Under the pieces are notes generated by a model, which ran no database searches, was not told the DNA's origin, and saw nothing but the letters and a program-made list of their open reading frames with translations. From the NCBI GenBank assembly GCA_910574475.1, contig CAJTAT010000009.1:62001-126000 (forward strand): a stretch of 64,000 nucleotides of DNA, read 5' to 3'. Within the stretch, counting starts at the first letter, position 1; each line of letters opens with the position of its first letter. The stretch comes from Clostridia bacterium (GTDB lineage: Bacteria; Bacillota; Clostridia; Lachnospirales; Lachnospiraceae). Positions 33,834-43,466 of the stretch are shown here, one piece after another. Position numbers and translations under genes: made by a program.

Positions 33834-34442
33834 ATGTCAGTTGAATTCCAGAAAAGTGAAACCAGAGAGAATTTAATGCGCGCCTTTGCAGGCGAAAGCC
33901 AGGCCAGAAACCGCTACACTTTTGCCGCAGAAGAAGCTCGCAGACAAAAGCTTCCCGTTCTTGCAGATTTGTTTACCTTTACTGCGAATCAGGAAAAAGA
34001 ACACGCTGAGATCTACTACAATCATCTACAGTCTCTTTCCGGTACAACCGTCCATATAGATGGAGGGTACCCCATCGATCTCTACCCAAACATGACTCAA
34101 ATTCTGCGTGCAGCCCAGCACAATGAATATGAGGAGCATGATTCTGTCTACAAAACTTTTGGCGACAAGGCTATGGAAGAGGGATTCCCGTCTGTGGCCT
34201 CTTCCTTTTATGGTATTGCGAAGATCGAAAAAGTCCATGGAGATCGCTTTGGCAATTTTGCCACACTGATGGAAGAGAACCGCCTTTTTTCTTCTGAAGG
34301 CCAGGAAGTGTGGATGTGCCTGAATTGCGGTCATATTCATACAGGCCCTACAGTTCCTGTTTCCTGTCCCATTTGCCATAAGGAGCAAGGGTATTTTATC
34401 CGGCTATCTTATATTCCTCTGTCTCTTAATCAGAGGCAATAA
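33834..34442 (+). CDS. rubrerythrin
   Basis: 202 aa. A ferritin-like diiron domain ([33 protein letters not shown], then KIEKVHGDRF with the E..H ligands) followed by a rubredoxin-like 1Fe site (CLNCGHIHTG and CPICH). Rubrerythrins reduce hydrogen peroxide in anaerobes. A ~20-residue tail after the rubredoxin part is atypical. AGGAG precedes ATG 33834. A strong terminator follows. A second, more standard rubrerythrin is at 63073-63615. Confidence 0.94.
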   Translation: MSVEFQKSETRENLMRAFAGESQARNRYTFAAEEARRQKLPVLADLFTFTANQEKEHAEIYYNHLQSLSGTTVHIDGGYPIDLYPNMTQILRAAQHNEYEEHDSVYKTFGDKAMEEGFPSVASSFYGIAKIEKVHGDRFGNFATLMEENRLFSSEGQEVWMCLNCGHIHTGPTVPVSCPICHKEQGYFIRLSYIPLSLNQRQ

Positions 34443-34465
34443 TGAGCGTTGTAACTATCTGAAAG

Positions 34466-34501
34466 CAGAGCTGTCCACATTTGTGGCAGCCCTGTTTTTT
34501 T
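34466..34501 (+). terminator. rubrerythrin terminator
   Basis: Stem CAGAGCTGTCCACA / TGTGGCAGCCCTG with two G-U/mismatch positions, followed by seven T residues. Confidence 0.85.
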
Positions 34502-34607
34502 GTTAGCTACGTTCACATCCATATCCTTCCTTGAAAATTCCAGAAAATCCCTTTATAATAACCTTAAGATGCCAGATCGATACTTAATTAAACGAGGAGG
34601 ATACTAC

Positions 34608-35243
34608 ATGACACCCAAAAAACAATACTTTGAGAATGTTGCAAAAACAATCATCGCCAATTTGGAAAAACGTCAGATGGAGGGATATTACTGTGAAGAC
34701 AGCGAAGCGGCTGTGAAAAAAGTTCTAGAAATGATTCCTGAAGGCGCTTCCATTTCCTGGGGCGGAACTATGACCATGACCGAGACTGGTATGATGGCAG
34801 CCTTGGAAAAAGGTTCGTACACTTTGATTGACCGAATGTTAGCAAAAACTCCTCAGGAGAGAAAGGAGCTCTATGCAAAGGCTGTGTGTGCTGATTATTA
34901 CTTTATGAGTACCAATGCCATTACTCTGGACGGAGAGCTGGTAAATATAGACGGTTTTGGCAACCGGGTAGCCTGCCTCTGTGCCGGACCAGATTATGTG
35001 ATGATTCTGGCCGGTATGAATAAACTAGTAAGTACTGTGGAGGAAGGCCACGACCGGGTCAGAAATATTGCTGCTCCCATGAACTCTGTACGTCTGAACA
35101 AAAATACTCCCTGCTTTACGAAAGGTAGATGCTTTGAATGTCTGTCCCCAGAATGTCTTTGCAGTCAGATTGTGGTGACAAGGCGTTCCCATGTTCCCGG
35201 AAGAATTAAAGTGTTCTTAATTGGAGAAGAGCTTGGGTATTAA
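34608..35243 (+). CDS. LUD domain protein (LutC/YkgG-like)
   Basis: 211 aa. LUD fold: EGASISWGGTMTMTETGMMAAL (glycine-rich nucleotide-like loop), DYYFMSTNAITLDGELVNIDGFGNRVA and VNKLVSTVEEGHDRVRN-like C-terminal region (here MNKLVSTVEEGHDRVRNIAAP). The end carries a Cys cluster, CFTKGRCFECLSPECLC, that may bind metal or a cluster. LutC-like proteins work in lactate oxidation with LutA/LutB, absent here, so this orphan likely belongs to the stand-alone LUD group of anaerobes with unknown role. ATG 34608 follows GAGGAGG. Confidence 0.85.
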   Translation: MTPKKQYFENVAKTIIANLEKRQMEGYYCEDSEAAVKKVLEMIPEGASISWGGTMTMTETGMMAALEKGSYTLIDRMLAKTPQERKELYAKAVCADYYFMSTNAITLDGELVNIDGFGNRVACLCAGPDYVMILAGMNKLVSTVEEGHDRVRNIAAPMNSVRLNKNTPCFTKGRCFECLSPECLCSQIVVTRRSHVPGRIKVFLIGEELGY

Positions 35244-36511
35244 TCTGTCTCTGTCCTCAGCTCATAATTATTGTACACACGAAAGATAAGATCCTCTTCC
35301 CCTGTTAGCATCATGGTAAACTGTATGGTTTCTCCCTCATCCCAAAGCTTTAACTCACTGTATGTCTGTCCCCCGTTCAGGCTATAGTCATAATACATCA
35401 CTTGACTTTCCTGGTCTGTCCCATGAAGAGTAATAAGCCACTGGGCGTTTCCCTGGAACTCTTTTTTGTACCACACCTCTTCTGGAGGTGTGGTGTCCGG
35501 GAGAACGGTTGTGGACGGAATGAATTCATCTAATTCTGGAAGTTCTGACAATGTGTTTCCTTTTTCTAAGCCAAAATAAGCGGCAAGTCCGGCTGCATCC
35601 CTCTGTCCCAGAGATCTCAGGGCTTCTGTGGTACACATGAGAGACCAGTCACTGTCCTCATCCATATATCCGTGTTCAACGATCAGGGCCGGGATTTCCA
35701 GGCTTTTACACTCTCGTATAATTCCATAATAATCAGCCCCCTTACTTCCCAACCTGGTTTTTACTCCCTTTGAGACAAAGCCGTAATCTGTAAGCTGATT
35801 TAAAATACTTCCTCCTACGCCTGCACCTCTCGCATAAAATCGGTCAAATGCTGACACAAAGACTTCTGAACCGTAAAAATTATGTTCTGCCGAAGCATTT
35901 AAATGAAGGCTGACCAAAAGATCCCCATTTACAGACTTGGCATAAGAGGCACGCTCCTTCAAGGTTAAAGATCGATCTGAGTCTCTGGTGAGAAAAACCT
36001 CTACATTTCCGTACTTAGATAGCTCTTCCTCCATAGCCTTAGCGATCTCCAGGGTCAGATACTTTTCATAGGTGTCCCGGTAAATGGCTCCAAGTTCCTG
36101 TTCATCGTCTGTTCCCGGCCCCCCATGGCCTGGATCCAGTACAATCCGAAGTTTTGGGGCTATATTTGTATCAGGGTCCTCTACCTCTTCCATCTCTCTG
36201 TCTGAAGTCTGCTCTGTTTCTGGCTCCTGGCTCTCTTTCGGCATTTCTATCTCTTCAGCTTCCTGGGGCTGTATTTTCTCCCCATCTAAAATGCCTTGTG
36301 CTTCTGCCAGAGCGAGGTCCTTTGCCTGAATACACTCTTCTAACGCTTCTTCTATCTGCGCCAAAATGACAGGCCCGGTAATCTTACCAGACCTGCCTTC
36401 TGTATGAAACTTTATCCAGATTGTCACTGCCGCCCCTGCAATCGTGAGTATCAACAAGGGAATAAATAGGAACAGGAGCCTTTTTGCCATCCTTTTCCGT
36501 CGTCGTCTCAT
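35240..36511 (-). CDS. N-acetylmuramoyl-L-alanine amidase (Amidase_3) with signal anchor
   Basis: 423 aa. Basic start and membrane anchor (about 8-33), an acidic linker (about 75-115), then a zinc amidase domain: metal ligands in LDPGHGG, the Glu in YRDTYEK, His in SLHLNAS, and catalytic Glu in IVEHGYMDED. A beta-rich C-terminal extension (about 320-423) follows, probably for wall binding. It cuts the amide link between glycan and stem peptide in peptidoglycan. It is 4 bp after the MacB-type permease and may be the last gene of that operon. Confidence 0.9.
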   Translation of the reverse strand: MRRRRKRMAKRLLFLFIPLLILTIAGAAVTIWIKFHTEGRSGKITGPVILAQIEEALEECIQAKDLALAEAQGILDGEKIQPQEAEEIEMPKESQEPETEQTSDREMEEVEDPDTNIAPKLRIVLDPGHGGPGTDDEQELGAIYRDTYEKYLTLEIAKAMEEELSKYGNVEVFLTRDSDRSLTLKERASYAKSVNGDLLVSLHLNASAEHNFYGSEVFVSAFDRFYARGAGVGGSILNQLTDYGFVSKGVKTRLGSKGADYYGIIRECKSLEIPALIVEHGYMDEDSDWSLMCTTEALRSLGQRDAAGLAAYFGLEKGNTLSELPELDEFIPSTTVLPDTTPPEEVWYKKEFQGNAQWLITLHGTDQESQVMYYDYSLNGGQTYSELKLWDEGETIQFTMMLTGEEDLIFRVYNNYELRTETD

Positions 36512-36515
36512 ACCA

Positions 36516-37925
36516 TCACTCGTTTCGAATAGCTGCCAGCGGGCTTAAACGCATAGCTCGCAGTGCCGGAAACAGTCCTGCCAGCATACCAATAATCACT
36601 GCAAATACAAGTGCCATCATTACTAAATAGGCCGGAATATAGGAAATACCGGAAGCATACGTCTTACTGGCCACAACATTGATAACTGCCGAAATTCCAA
36701 AACTCAGCATCAGCCCCACGGCTCCGCCAATGAGACCGATAAAGCCAGCCTCCGCCAGGAACATATTACGAATAGCTGACATATCACAGCCTAAGACCTT
36801 GATTACGCCGATTTCCTTGGTTCTCTCATAGATAGACATCATCATGGTATTTGCAATGCCGATAGCTGCCACAAACAAAGATACAGCTCCGATGCCGCCC
36901 AGCGCCGCCTGAATAGACTTTGATTGCTCCTGGACCTGATTCATCCACTCTACATTGCTCTCTGCCTGAAAGCCGAGAGCTTTTATTTGATCCTGGACCT
37001 CTGTCACATAATTCATATCGTCCACGCGGATATATGCCTGATTATAGTATATCTCTTTATAGGGCTTACCAGACTTATTGGTAGGCTGGCCTGGTATCGC
37101 CTTTCCCTTGAATATTTTTTTCAACTGAGCTTTCAAGGCTTCTACATCACAGAGTATACTGTTGGCATTTTCTCCCCATTCTGCTGGACTGCCAGCCATA
37201 AGGCCGCAGGCAGGCACCATGTATTTCTTCGGCGCTGGTATAGGCGCCCCGTTCTCATCTGTTCCGCCATATTGAGAATTGTAATAGGCGTCTGTATCAA
37301 AGATGACAAACATAGGTGTATTCATCAAATCCACATCTGCTGTCTGAATTGTCTCTGGGTTCTCCCAGTCATAACTGTTATAAAAAGGATTCTCACCCGT
37401 CTTTGAATTGTAAAATTCTGTAATCACAGCATTTCCATAGAAAAACTGTAGTTCTCCACCTTCTTCTGGCAGACTTCCCTCTGCAACCTTAATGTCCATT
37501 TTTTCCAAAGCTTCCCGGCTCATTCCCCTCAGGGAAGCACTGTTCTCCCACACTCCCTGTTTTAAGAGAATCCAGGTACTCAGCACAGGAGATGCCACCT
37601 CCACATGCTCTATTTTGGAAAACTGTTCTATAGCTGCATCGTCAATACGAACTGGTTCACTACTATCACTTTCACTGTCTGATGAGACTGCAACTCCGCC
37701 ACCATAGTACATATAACCACCTTCATTGGCATAAACCGTAATGGTTGTCAGACCGCCATACTGCTCTATCTGATCCATACTGGCTTTCTTCAGGCCAAGG
37801 CCCAAAGATATCATAACCACAATTGAGGCAGTTCCAATGATTACACCCAGGATAGTCAAAACTGTACGAAGTTTTCGACGCCACAGGCTGCTGAGGCTCA
37901 TTTTGAGTAAATCCTGTACACTCAT
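36516..37925 (-). CDS. MacB-type ABC transporter permease
   Basis: 469 aa, MacB/FtsX architecture: helix at about 20-42 (LRTVLTILGVIIGTASIVVM), a large extracellular domain (about 50-340) and three C-terminal helices with ASKTYASGISYIPAYLVMMA and LFPALRAMRLSPLAAIRNE. Such permeases use ATP hydrolysis to drive outside events rather than direct membrane passage (mechanotransmission). The ectodomain has a Ser/Asp-rich patch (SSDSESDSSEP). Starts 3 bp after the CARDB-like gene. Confidence 0.9.
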   Translation of the reverse strand: MSVQDLLKMSLSSLWRRKLRTVLTILGVIIGTASIVVMISLGLGLKKASMDQIEQYGGLTTITVYANEGGYMYYGGGVAVSSDSESDSSEPVRIDDAAIEQFSKIEHVEVASPVLSTWILLKQGVWENSASLRGMSREALEKMDIKVAEGSLPEEGGELQFFYGNAVITEFYNSKTGENPFYNSYDWENPETIQTADVDLMNTPMFVIFDTDAYYNSQYGGTDENGAPIPAPKKYMVPACGLMAGSPAEWGENANSILCDVEALKAQLKKIFKGKAIPGQPTNKSGKPYKEIYYNQAYIRVDDMNYVTEVQDQIKALGFQAESNVEWMNQVQEQSKSIQAALGGIGAVSLFVAAIGIANTMMMSIYERTKEIGVIKVLGCDMSAIRNMFLAEAGFIGLIGGAVGLMLSFGISAVINVVASKTYASGISYIPAYLVMMALVFAVIIGMLAGLFPALRAMRLSPLAAIRNE

Positions 37926-37928
37926 AAA

Positions 37929-39848
37929 CTATTCCTCTTTACTTTCTTCCTCTTCCTTCGGCTCTGGCTCTACTGTTTTTATCAAATTCGCTTCTGTCAC
38001 ATCTACTTCACTCAGATCCTCCAGCTCACTTTCCAATTCCAAAAGCTCCTGAGCTTTTTTCTTCTTTTTTCTGCGAATGACAAAGAATACCACTGCGCCA
38101 ATCACAACGATCACTACAGGAACAATGACGTACCAAATCTTAAAACCGCCCTGCGGCTCCATCATATCCTCGCCATACATGTCATCCATATTCATATCAT
38201 CTGAGAAATACATCTCACTGACAAAAAGCGTCATTTCTTTTTCAATGGTAGTCTTTTCGCCAGCCTCGTCCTCAAAGGAAATCTCAATCTTCACAATACC
38301 GTCATCCATCGTAGCCGCCGCCCCTGACAGGTAGGCATCCACGTTTGCTGTTGCCCCTGGATCAATATTTCCAAGATAGGTATCTCCACCGCTGACAGAA
38401 TCAGAGATAAACTTCACACTCGTATTAAAGAGCTTTGTCTTTCCGATATTGTACACGCTGAACATTACGTTAGCTTCATTTCCAACTTCGATGGACTCTG
38501 GCATAACTTCAATACTGCTGATATCCACACGTGCCTCCTGACGGACAGGGATAGACACACTGGCAGTATTCTCATATGCTTTGACATTCTCATCCTCATA
38601 GTTCATCTGTACATTGACTACATAGGGTTTCTGAGACAAATCAGAACGGGCTTCCATCTCCATTGAAATATCTTTTGTGGCGCCTGCTCCAATCCGATCC
38701 ACGAAGATCGTGCTGGATCCGGCTGTGGGAAGAAATGCCGCCGCCACATATGTGGTATCAGTGCTCTCACTGGCTGCCTGAATATCAAAAAGCATGTTCT
38801 GGACTGCCGTAGACTTAGAGGTATTCTGCATATGTAGAGTCAAAGTAAAGGTCTCCCCCGCCCGAACCACTTCTGGATCTGTGGAGAATCCCGTGACGAT
38901 TACACGTGGAGTAGAGGCTGTTCCGTCTGCAGACATGCCTGTGGTTCCCTTTACATTTACATAGGTAGTCAACACTACGGTAGTCAGTGTATGATCATCA
39001 TTTTCAAAAATTACATCAAAGGAAATAGGTGTGTATCCACCAGGGGCGTCTTTTCTGGTTCTTAAGATCCAGGTCAACTCCCTGCGGCGTTCCATGTCAT
39101 CTCCACCGTCGTCTGTACCTGGAAGACGGTCAATGGTCTGGGTATAATTTGAAGTCTCTATCTCAAAAGGCCATTTGCTGGCATCATCACTTATCTGAGG
39201 CGTCACCACTACATTTTTTACCCGCGTACGGCCCATATTGACCACGGGAAGCACTACACTCACCTGCTGACCTCCGTTGGCCACAGGCGTCACCCAGTTG
39301 CCGCCTACCATAATATTGTTGTTGGTTGTTTCAGGTTCGGGTTCAGGTTCCTCCGGTTCATCGGGAACAGGTATGTAGGAATCAATTTTAGCTTTTCCCT
39401 CGGCCAGACGATCACTCACTCCCTGTGGGCTTTTGCAGCTGTCAATCGCTGCTTTGGAAACTTTTACCGCGTTAACAACCTCTAGTTGTTTATCATCTGG
39501 GATGTCCGACTTTTTTAGCTCTAAGTAATCGTCCAGTTCGTTTTGAGCCGATATTTTTAAATCCTTTAGTGACTGTTCCGGATCTACTGTGTTTCCATCT
39601 CCCGGCTCATTATCAGAATCACTGTCTGGATTCTTTGAATCTGGTGTTCCTGTCTCGCCACCCTGATTACCTGTATTATTATTGGAAGTACCGGCCTTTG
39701 CCGGATCTGAAGCTTGATCCTCAGAAGCTGGCGTAGTTTCCGTTGCCTCCGCCACCATAGGCTCCCACCACATACCAACTGCCGGCACAGCCAGCATACC
39801 GCAAAGCACAAGCATCAAACCTCTTTTTATCAGTCCCATTCTTCTCAT
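37929..39848 (-). CDS. secreted CARDB/S-layer-like protein with C-terminal anchor
   Basis: 639 aa. Signal peptide (about 7-34), an acidic/Thr-Asn-rich disordered stretch (about 35-90), then several Ig-like modules resembling CARDB/COG1361 repeats (VSVVLPVVNMGRTRVKNVVVTPQ, RAGETFTLTLHMQNTSKSTAVQN, EVGNEANVMFSVYNIGKTKLFN), a membrane helix at about 585-605 (IVVIGAVVFFVI) and a charged tail rich in Glu/Lys. The protein is thus outside with a single anchor. It sits between ATPase and permease with 4-bp overlap, so it is likely the outer subunit of this transporter. Confidence 0.8.
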   Translation of the reverse strand: MRRMGLIKRGLMLVLCGMLAVPAVGMWWEPMVAEATETTPASEDQASDPAKAGTSNNNTGNQGGETGTPDSKNPDSDSDNEPGDGNTVDPEQSLKDLKISAQNELDDYLELKKSDIPDDKQLEVVNAVKVSKAAIDSCKSPQGVSDRLAEGKAKIDSYIPVPDEPEEPEPEPETTNNNIMVGGNWVTPVANGGQQVSVVLPVVNMGRTRVKNVVVTPQISDDASKWPFEIETSNYTQTIDRLPGTDDGGDDMERRRELTWILRTRKDAPGGYTPISFDVIFENDDHTLTTVVLTTYVNVKGTTGMSADGTASTPRVIVTGFSTDPEVVRAGETFTLTLHMQNTSKSTAVQNMLFDIQAASESTDTTYVAAAFLPTAGSSTIFVDRIGAGATKDISMEMEARSDLSQKPYVVNVQMNYEDENVKAYENTASVSIPVRQEARVDISSIEVMPESIEVGNEANVMFSVYNIGKTKLFNTSVKFISDSVSGGDTYLGNIDPGATANVDAYLSGAAATMDDGIVKIEISFEDEAGEKTTIEKEMTLFVSEMYFSDDMNMDDMYGEDMMEPQGGFKIWYVIVPVVIVVIGAVVFFVIRRKKKKKAQELLELESELEDLSEVDVTEANLIKTVEPEPKEEEESKEE

Positions 39849-40570
39849 GATGTTCTTACCTCCCCGTTTTTCCGGTTGTCCTCTATTTTCACGATTTTAC
39901 CATCTATAATATGAAAGATCCGATCTGCGAAGCTGGCCAAATGGTTGTCATGTGTTACCATTACCAGTGTCTGATTCTGCTCCCGCACAATCTTCTTCAT
40001 CAGCTCCATGACCTCCGCCGAAGTGTTCGAGTCCAGATTACCCGTAGGCTCGTCTGCAAAGATAATTTCTGGATCTACTACCAATGCCCTGGCCACACCT
40101 ACACGCTGCTGCTGACCGCCAGACATCTCATTGGGTCTGTGAGTCTTGTGTTTGGGGAGACCTACCAGATCCAGCATCTTATCCGCCTTATCCATCCGCA
40201 CTTTTTTCGACACCCCCCGGAAAGTCAGGGGTAACGCCACATTTTCCTTCGCGTTCATGGTTCCCAGCAAATTGAAGGACTGAAAGATAAATCCCACATG
40301 CTCCCTTCGAAACCGCACCAGTTGATTTTCATTCATCCGCTCCAAATGCTCGCCACCCACGATAATCTCGCCCTTGGTAGGCTTCTCCAGGCCAGCCAGC
40401 ATATTCAGCATGGTTGATTTCCCAGAGCCGGATGTACCCACAATGGAACAAAACTCTCCTTTATAAATCTTTAAATTCACACCGTTTAGAGCTCTGACCT
40501 TGTTCTGCCCCACACGGTAAATTTTATACAGATTCTTTACCTGAATCACAGGCTCTCTTTCCTGTGCCAT
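39845..40570 (-). CDS. MacB/LolD-type ABC transporter ATP-binding protein
   Basis: 241 aa. Walker A GTSGSGKST, Q loop FIFQSFNLLGT, signature MSGGQQQRV, Walker B IIFADEPTGNLDS, switch MVTHDNHLA. The GNLDS motif marks the MacB/LolD class that pairs with FtsX-like permeases. Start ATG 40570 after GAGGGG. First gene of the ATPase, CARDB-like, permease, amidase group. The gap to glyA (40571-40835) contains the glyA terminator and an AT-rich stretch with a TATACT-like box but no clear -35. Confidence 0.93.
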   Translation of the reverse strand: MAQEREPVIQVKNLYKIYRVGQNKVRALNGVNLKIYKGEFCSIVGTSGSGKSTMLNMLAGLEKPTKGEIIVGGEHLERMNENQLVRFRREHVGFIFQSFNLLGTMNAKENVALPLTFRGVSKKVRMDKADKMLDLVGLPKHKTHRPNEMSGGQQQRVGVARALVVDPEIIFADEPTGNLDSNTSAEVMELMKKIVREQNQTLVMVTHDNHLASFADRIFHIIDGKIVKIEDNRKNGEVRTS

Positions 40571-40780
40571 ATCATTCCCCTCTTGTTTCTGTGTTGTCAA
40601 AGTCTATTTTTAAAATAGCCTGTCTATCTATTTTGCCGACAAAACGGCAAATATACCATATGTAGTATTATACCTTCCTAGTATAGCACAAGTTTTTTTT
40701 AAATACTACTTAAGAATTCCTTAAAATATGCCATTATATGTTATAATCCTATCATAAAGAAGCATCATTTCTGCATCATA

Positions 40781-40825
40781 AAAAGGTGTGGAAAACTGGC
40801 CTTCAGCTATTTTTCCACACCTTTT
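40781..40825. terminator. glyA terminator
   Basis: AAAAGGTGTGGAAAA and TTTTCCACACCTTTT are complementary over 15 bp around a 15-nt loop, with T-runs on both sides. It follows glyA on the minus strand. Confidence 0.85.
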
Positions 40826-40835
40826 ATTTTCAATT

Positions 40836-42077
40836 TCACATATCCAGGGGATATTTCTCTGTCAAGCTCTTTACCAGAGCTTTTGCTTTCTCTGTGGCAG
40901 CTTCACCTTCTTTGATCATCATAGCTACTGCCTCCGCTACCGTCTCCATATCTGCTTCCTTTAAGCCGCGGGCTGTCACTGCCGGTGTTCCGATCCGCAC
41001 ACCGCTTGTCACAAAAGCTGATTTGGGATCATTGGGAATGGTATTCTTGTTGGCTGTGATATTGGCTGCATCCAGAAGATGCTCCACATCCTTGCCAGTC
41101 AAATCGAACGGTGTCAAGTCTACCAGCATCAGATGATTATCTGTTCCGCCAGACACAATCTTAATTCCCCGATCCATCAATCCTTTGCAAAGAGCTTGAG
41201 CATTGTTCACAATTTGCTGCTGATATGCCTTGTACTCAGGTGTCAATGCCTCCGCAAAGCAGACAGCCTTTGCAGCAATCACATGCATCAGAGGGCCGCC
41301 CTGGATTCCCGGAAATACTGCTTTATTAAAATTGAACTTCTTAGCGGTCTCTGCGTCGGACATAATCATACCGCCCCTTGGTCCCCGCAGGGTCTTATGA
41401 GTGGTCGTGGTCGTCACATGGGCATAAGGTATTGGGCTGGGATGAAGCCCTGCTGCCACAAGGCCTGCAATATGGGCAATATCCACCATCAAGTAAGCTC
41501 CCACTTCATCGGCAATCTCCCGGAAACGCTTAAAGTCAATCGTCCTGGCATAGGCGCTTGCCCCTGCGATAATAAGCTTTGGTTTACACTCCAAAGCCAA
41601 ACGACGTATCTCCTCATAATCCAATACGCCATCGTCATTGACGCCATAGGGCACAACATGAAAATATTTTCCAGAAAAATTAGCTGGGCTTCCGTGTGTC
41701 AAATGTCCGCCGTGGGCCAGATTCTGTCCCATAATCGTGTCTCCCGGCTCCAGCATGGCGAATTCCACAGCCATATTTGCCTGTGCGCCAGAATGAGGCT
41801 GCACATTTACATACTCACAGCCAAAAATCTTCTTTGCCCGGGCAATGGCTAGGTCTTCCACCATGTCTACACATTCGCAGCCTCCGTAGTAACGTTTACC
41901 AGAATAACCTTCTGCATATTTATTTGTTAAAGGGCTTCCCATAGCTGCCATCACAGCTTTTGATACCCAGTTTTCCGATGCAATTAATTCAATATGACTG
42001 TTCTGCCGTTCCATCTCTGCCTGAATAGCAGCAGCCACCTCACTGTCTACTGCTTTCACTTCCTCAAATGAATACAT
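40836..42077 (-). CDS. glyA: serine hydroxymethyltransferase
   Basis: 413 aa, full length. PLP enzyme that interconverts serine and glycine while loading a one-carbon unit on tetrahydrofolate, feeding thyA and purines. Visible: [38 protein letters not shown], and the PLP lysine in [15 protein letters not shown]. Start at 42077 with GGAGG 7 nt upstream; track through to 42134 has no ribosome site. Transcribed from a consensus promoter at 42140-42168. Confidence 0.97.
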   Translation of the reverse strand: MYSFEEVKAVDSEVAAAIQAEMERQNSHIELIASENWVSKAVMAAMGSPLTNKYAEGYSGKRYYGGCECVDMVEDLAIARAKKIFGCEYVNVQPHSGAQANMAVEFAMLEPGDTIMGQNLAHGGHLTHGSPANFSGKYFHVVPYGVNDDGVLDYEEIRRLALECKPKLIIAGASAYARTIDFKRFREIADEVGAYLMVDIAHIAGLVAAGLHPSPIPYAHVTTTTTHKTLRGPRGGMIMSDAETAKKFNFNKAVFPGIQGGPLMHVIAAKAVCFAEALTPEYKAYQQQIVNNAQALCKGLMDRGIKIVSGGTDNHLMLVDLTPFDLTGKDVEHLLDAANITANKNTIPNDPKSAFVTSGVRIGTPAVTARGLKEADMETVAEAVAMMIKEGEAATEKAKALVKSLTEKYPLDM

Positions 42078-42139
42078 GTTCGTTCCTCCTACATCTGTCT
42101 TTCTTTCACGTACATTTGTCTTTTTATCGCACATGGTTC

Positions 42140-42168
42140 ATTATATGCGAGACTATTTAAAAAAGCAA
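42140..42168 (-). promoter_or_regulatory. glyA promoter
   Basis: TTGCTT (42168-42163), 17-bp spacer, TATAAT (42145-42140). A second candidate lies upstream: TTGTCA (42226-42221), 17 bp, TATAAC (42203-42198). Two promoters in tandem would allow separate control. Confidence 0.75.
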
Positions 42169-42292
42169 GTACTTTTTTGCAAGATTCATTATTTCCTGTT
42201 ATACTGAAATTATGAATGGTTGACAAACAAATGGCCACATCCATCTAAATTACATTTCACTACATATATACTTATACTTTGGAGGTATCAAC

Positions 42293-42583
42293 ATGAAATT
42301 TTTACCTATAATAATATGCTACCTAACTTTAATCAATCTCCTGGCCTTCCTCCTCATGGCTATAGACAAATCCAAAGCACGCCACAGAAAATGGCGTATT
42401 GCCGAAAAAACTCTATTTCTCACCGCCATCCTGGGAGGAAGTATCGGATCCATCCTGGGCATGCAGCTATTTCGTCACAAGACAAAGCACACCTCCTTTG
42501 TCATCGGCATGCCCTGTATACTCATTTGCCAAATCCTTCTGGTTTTACTGTTTCTTCACTTTACAAATTCCGCACTATATTAA
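42293..42583 (+). CDS. DUF1294 family membrane protein
   Basis: 96 aa with two clear hydrophobic segments (about 4-24 and 63-90) and a basic middle, DKSKARHRKWRIAEKTL, typical of DUF1294, a family of small bacterial membrane proteins of unknown function. The motif GGSIGSILGMQLFRHKTKH is the family core. TTTGGAGG stands at good distance from ATG 42293. It is divergent from glyA and its end overlaps the end of the TauE gene by 23 bp in convergent orientation. Confidence 0.85.
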   Translation: MKFLPIIICYLTLINLLAFLLMAIDKSKARHRKWRIAEKTLFLTAILGGSIGSILGMQLFRHKTKHTSFVIGMPCILICQILLVLLFLHFTNSALY

Positions 42584-43343
42584 AAGCAGTCATTCCAAGA
42601 ACCCCTATCTGAACCATATTAAATGCCCATTCCACCTTTTTTTCCGAAAGTTTTTTATTACATACAGCTCCAAGATACCCTCCAAGTACAGCTCCGATTA
42701 CCATAACTGGCGCCATACTAAGATCAAGCTTTCCAAAATCTGATGCCACTGCCATGGTAAGGAGCTTGGATATTTGCGCAAACAGAATGGTAATCAAAGA
42801 ACACACTGCTGCAGTTTTTGTAGACATCGAATATAAATATATCAGTAAAGCCACATTAATAGGGCCGCCTCCTATCCCAAGGAAGGAGGAACAGAGCCCC
42901 AAAAAGCAGCCGACTAAGAGAGAGACGGGCGCCCCTGACAGATTCTTCCCTGGAATTTCTTCTTTTTTTCTCATGTAAAGGTACACAAGAAAAATCAAAA
43001 TTCCCAAGACCACATTTTGAATCACTAATACCTGCTTTTGAACATGAAAGGCTATCACTACTGCCTTCAAAATCTTCTGTCCCCAAAATCCTCCAAGTAC
43101 GGATCCGATAGCCAGTGGAACTCCCTGAGCAAAGGGAATTTCTGTTTTGGCAACTATTTGCTTTCCTATAGAAACAAGTGTCATGAAAAATACAGTGATT
43201 GCTGAAAGCCCTCCTATGGTCTCCACATCAAAATCATGGAGCACGTCCAGCAGGGGCTTTATGATGACGCCGCCGCCCATGCCGGTCATAGAACCGATTG
43301 TCGTCGCGCCAAAAGCAATGAAAAAATAAAGTAAATACCACAT
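42561..43343 (-). CDS. TauE/SafE family sulfite exporter-like permease
   Basis: 260 aa, about eight membrane helices, with the duplicated TauE motif: GMGGGVIIKPLLDVL near the start and GIGGGPINVALLIYL in the second half. Family members export sulfite, sulfoacetate or related anions. It lies next to the sulfatase-maturating enzyme and the sulfatase operon, so export of released sulfate or sulfite is plausible but unproven. AAGGAG precedes ATG 43343. Confidence 0.85.
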   Translation of the reverse strand: MWYLLYFFIAFGATTIGSMTGMGGGVIIKPLLDVLHDFDVETIGGLSAITVFFMTLVSIGKQIVAKTEIPFAQGVPLAIGSVLGGFWGQKILKAVVIAFHVQKQVLVIQNVVLGILIFLVYLYMRKKEEIPGKNLSGAPVSLLVGCFLGLCSSFLGIGGGPINVALLIYLYSMSTKTAAVCSLITILFAQISKLLTMAVASDFGKLDLSMAPVMVIGAVLGGYLGAVCNKKLSEKKVEWAFNMVQIGVLGMTAFNIVRNL

Positions 43344-43466
43344 ACAGAGATTTCTCCTTTTCTAAGTCTTTATAGTACCGCCACAGTCCTTTCCTTTCTC
43401 TGGGTTTCCTGTTATAATGATTTCAATAGCTTCTATGATAAAAAACATTGTAAGGAGGGAACTGAT

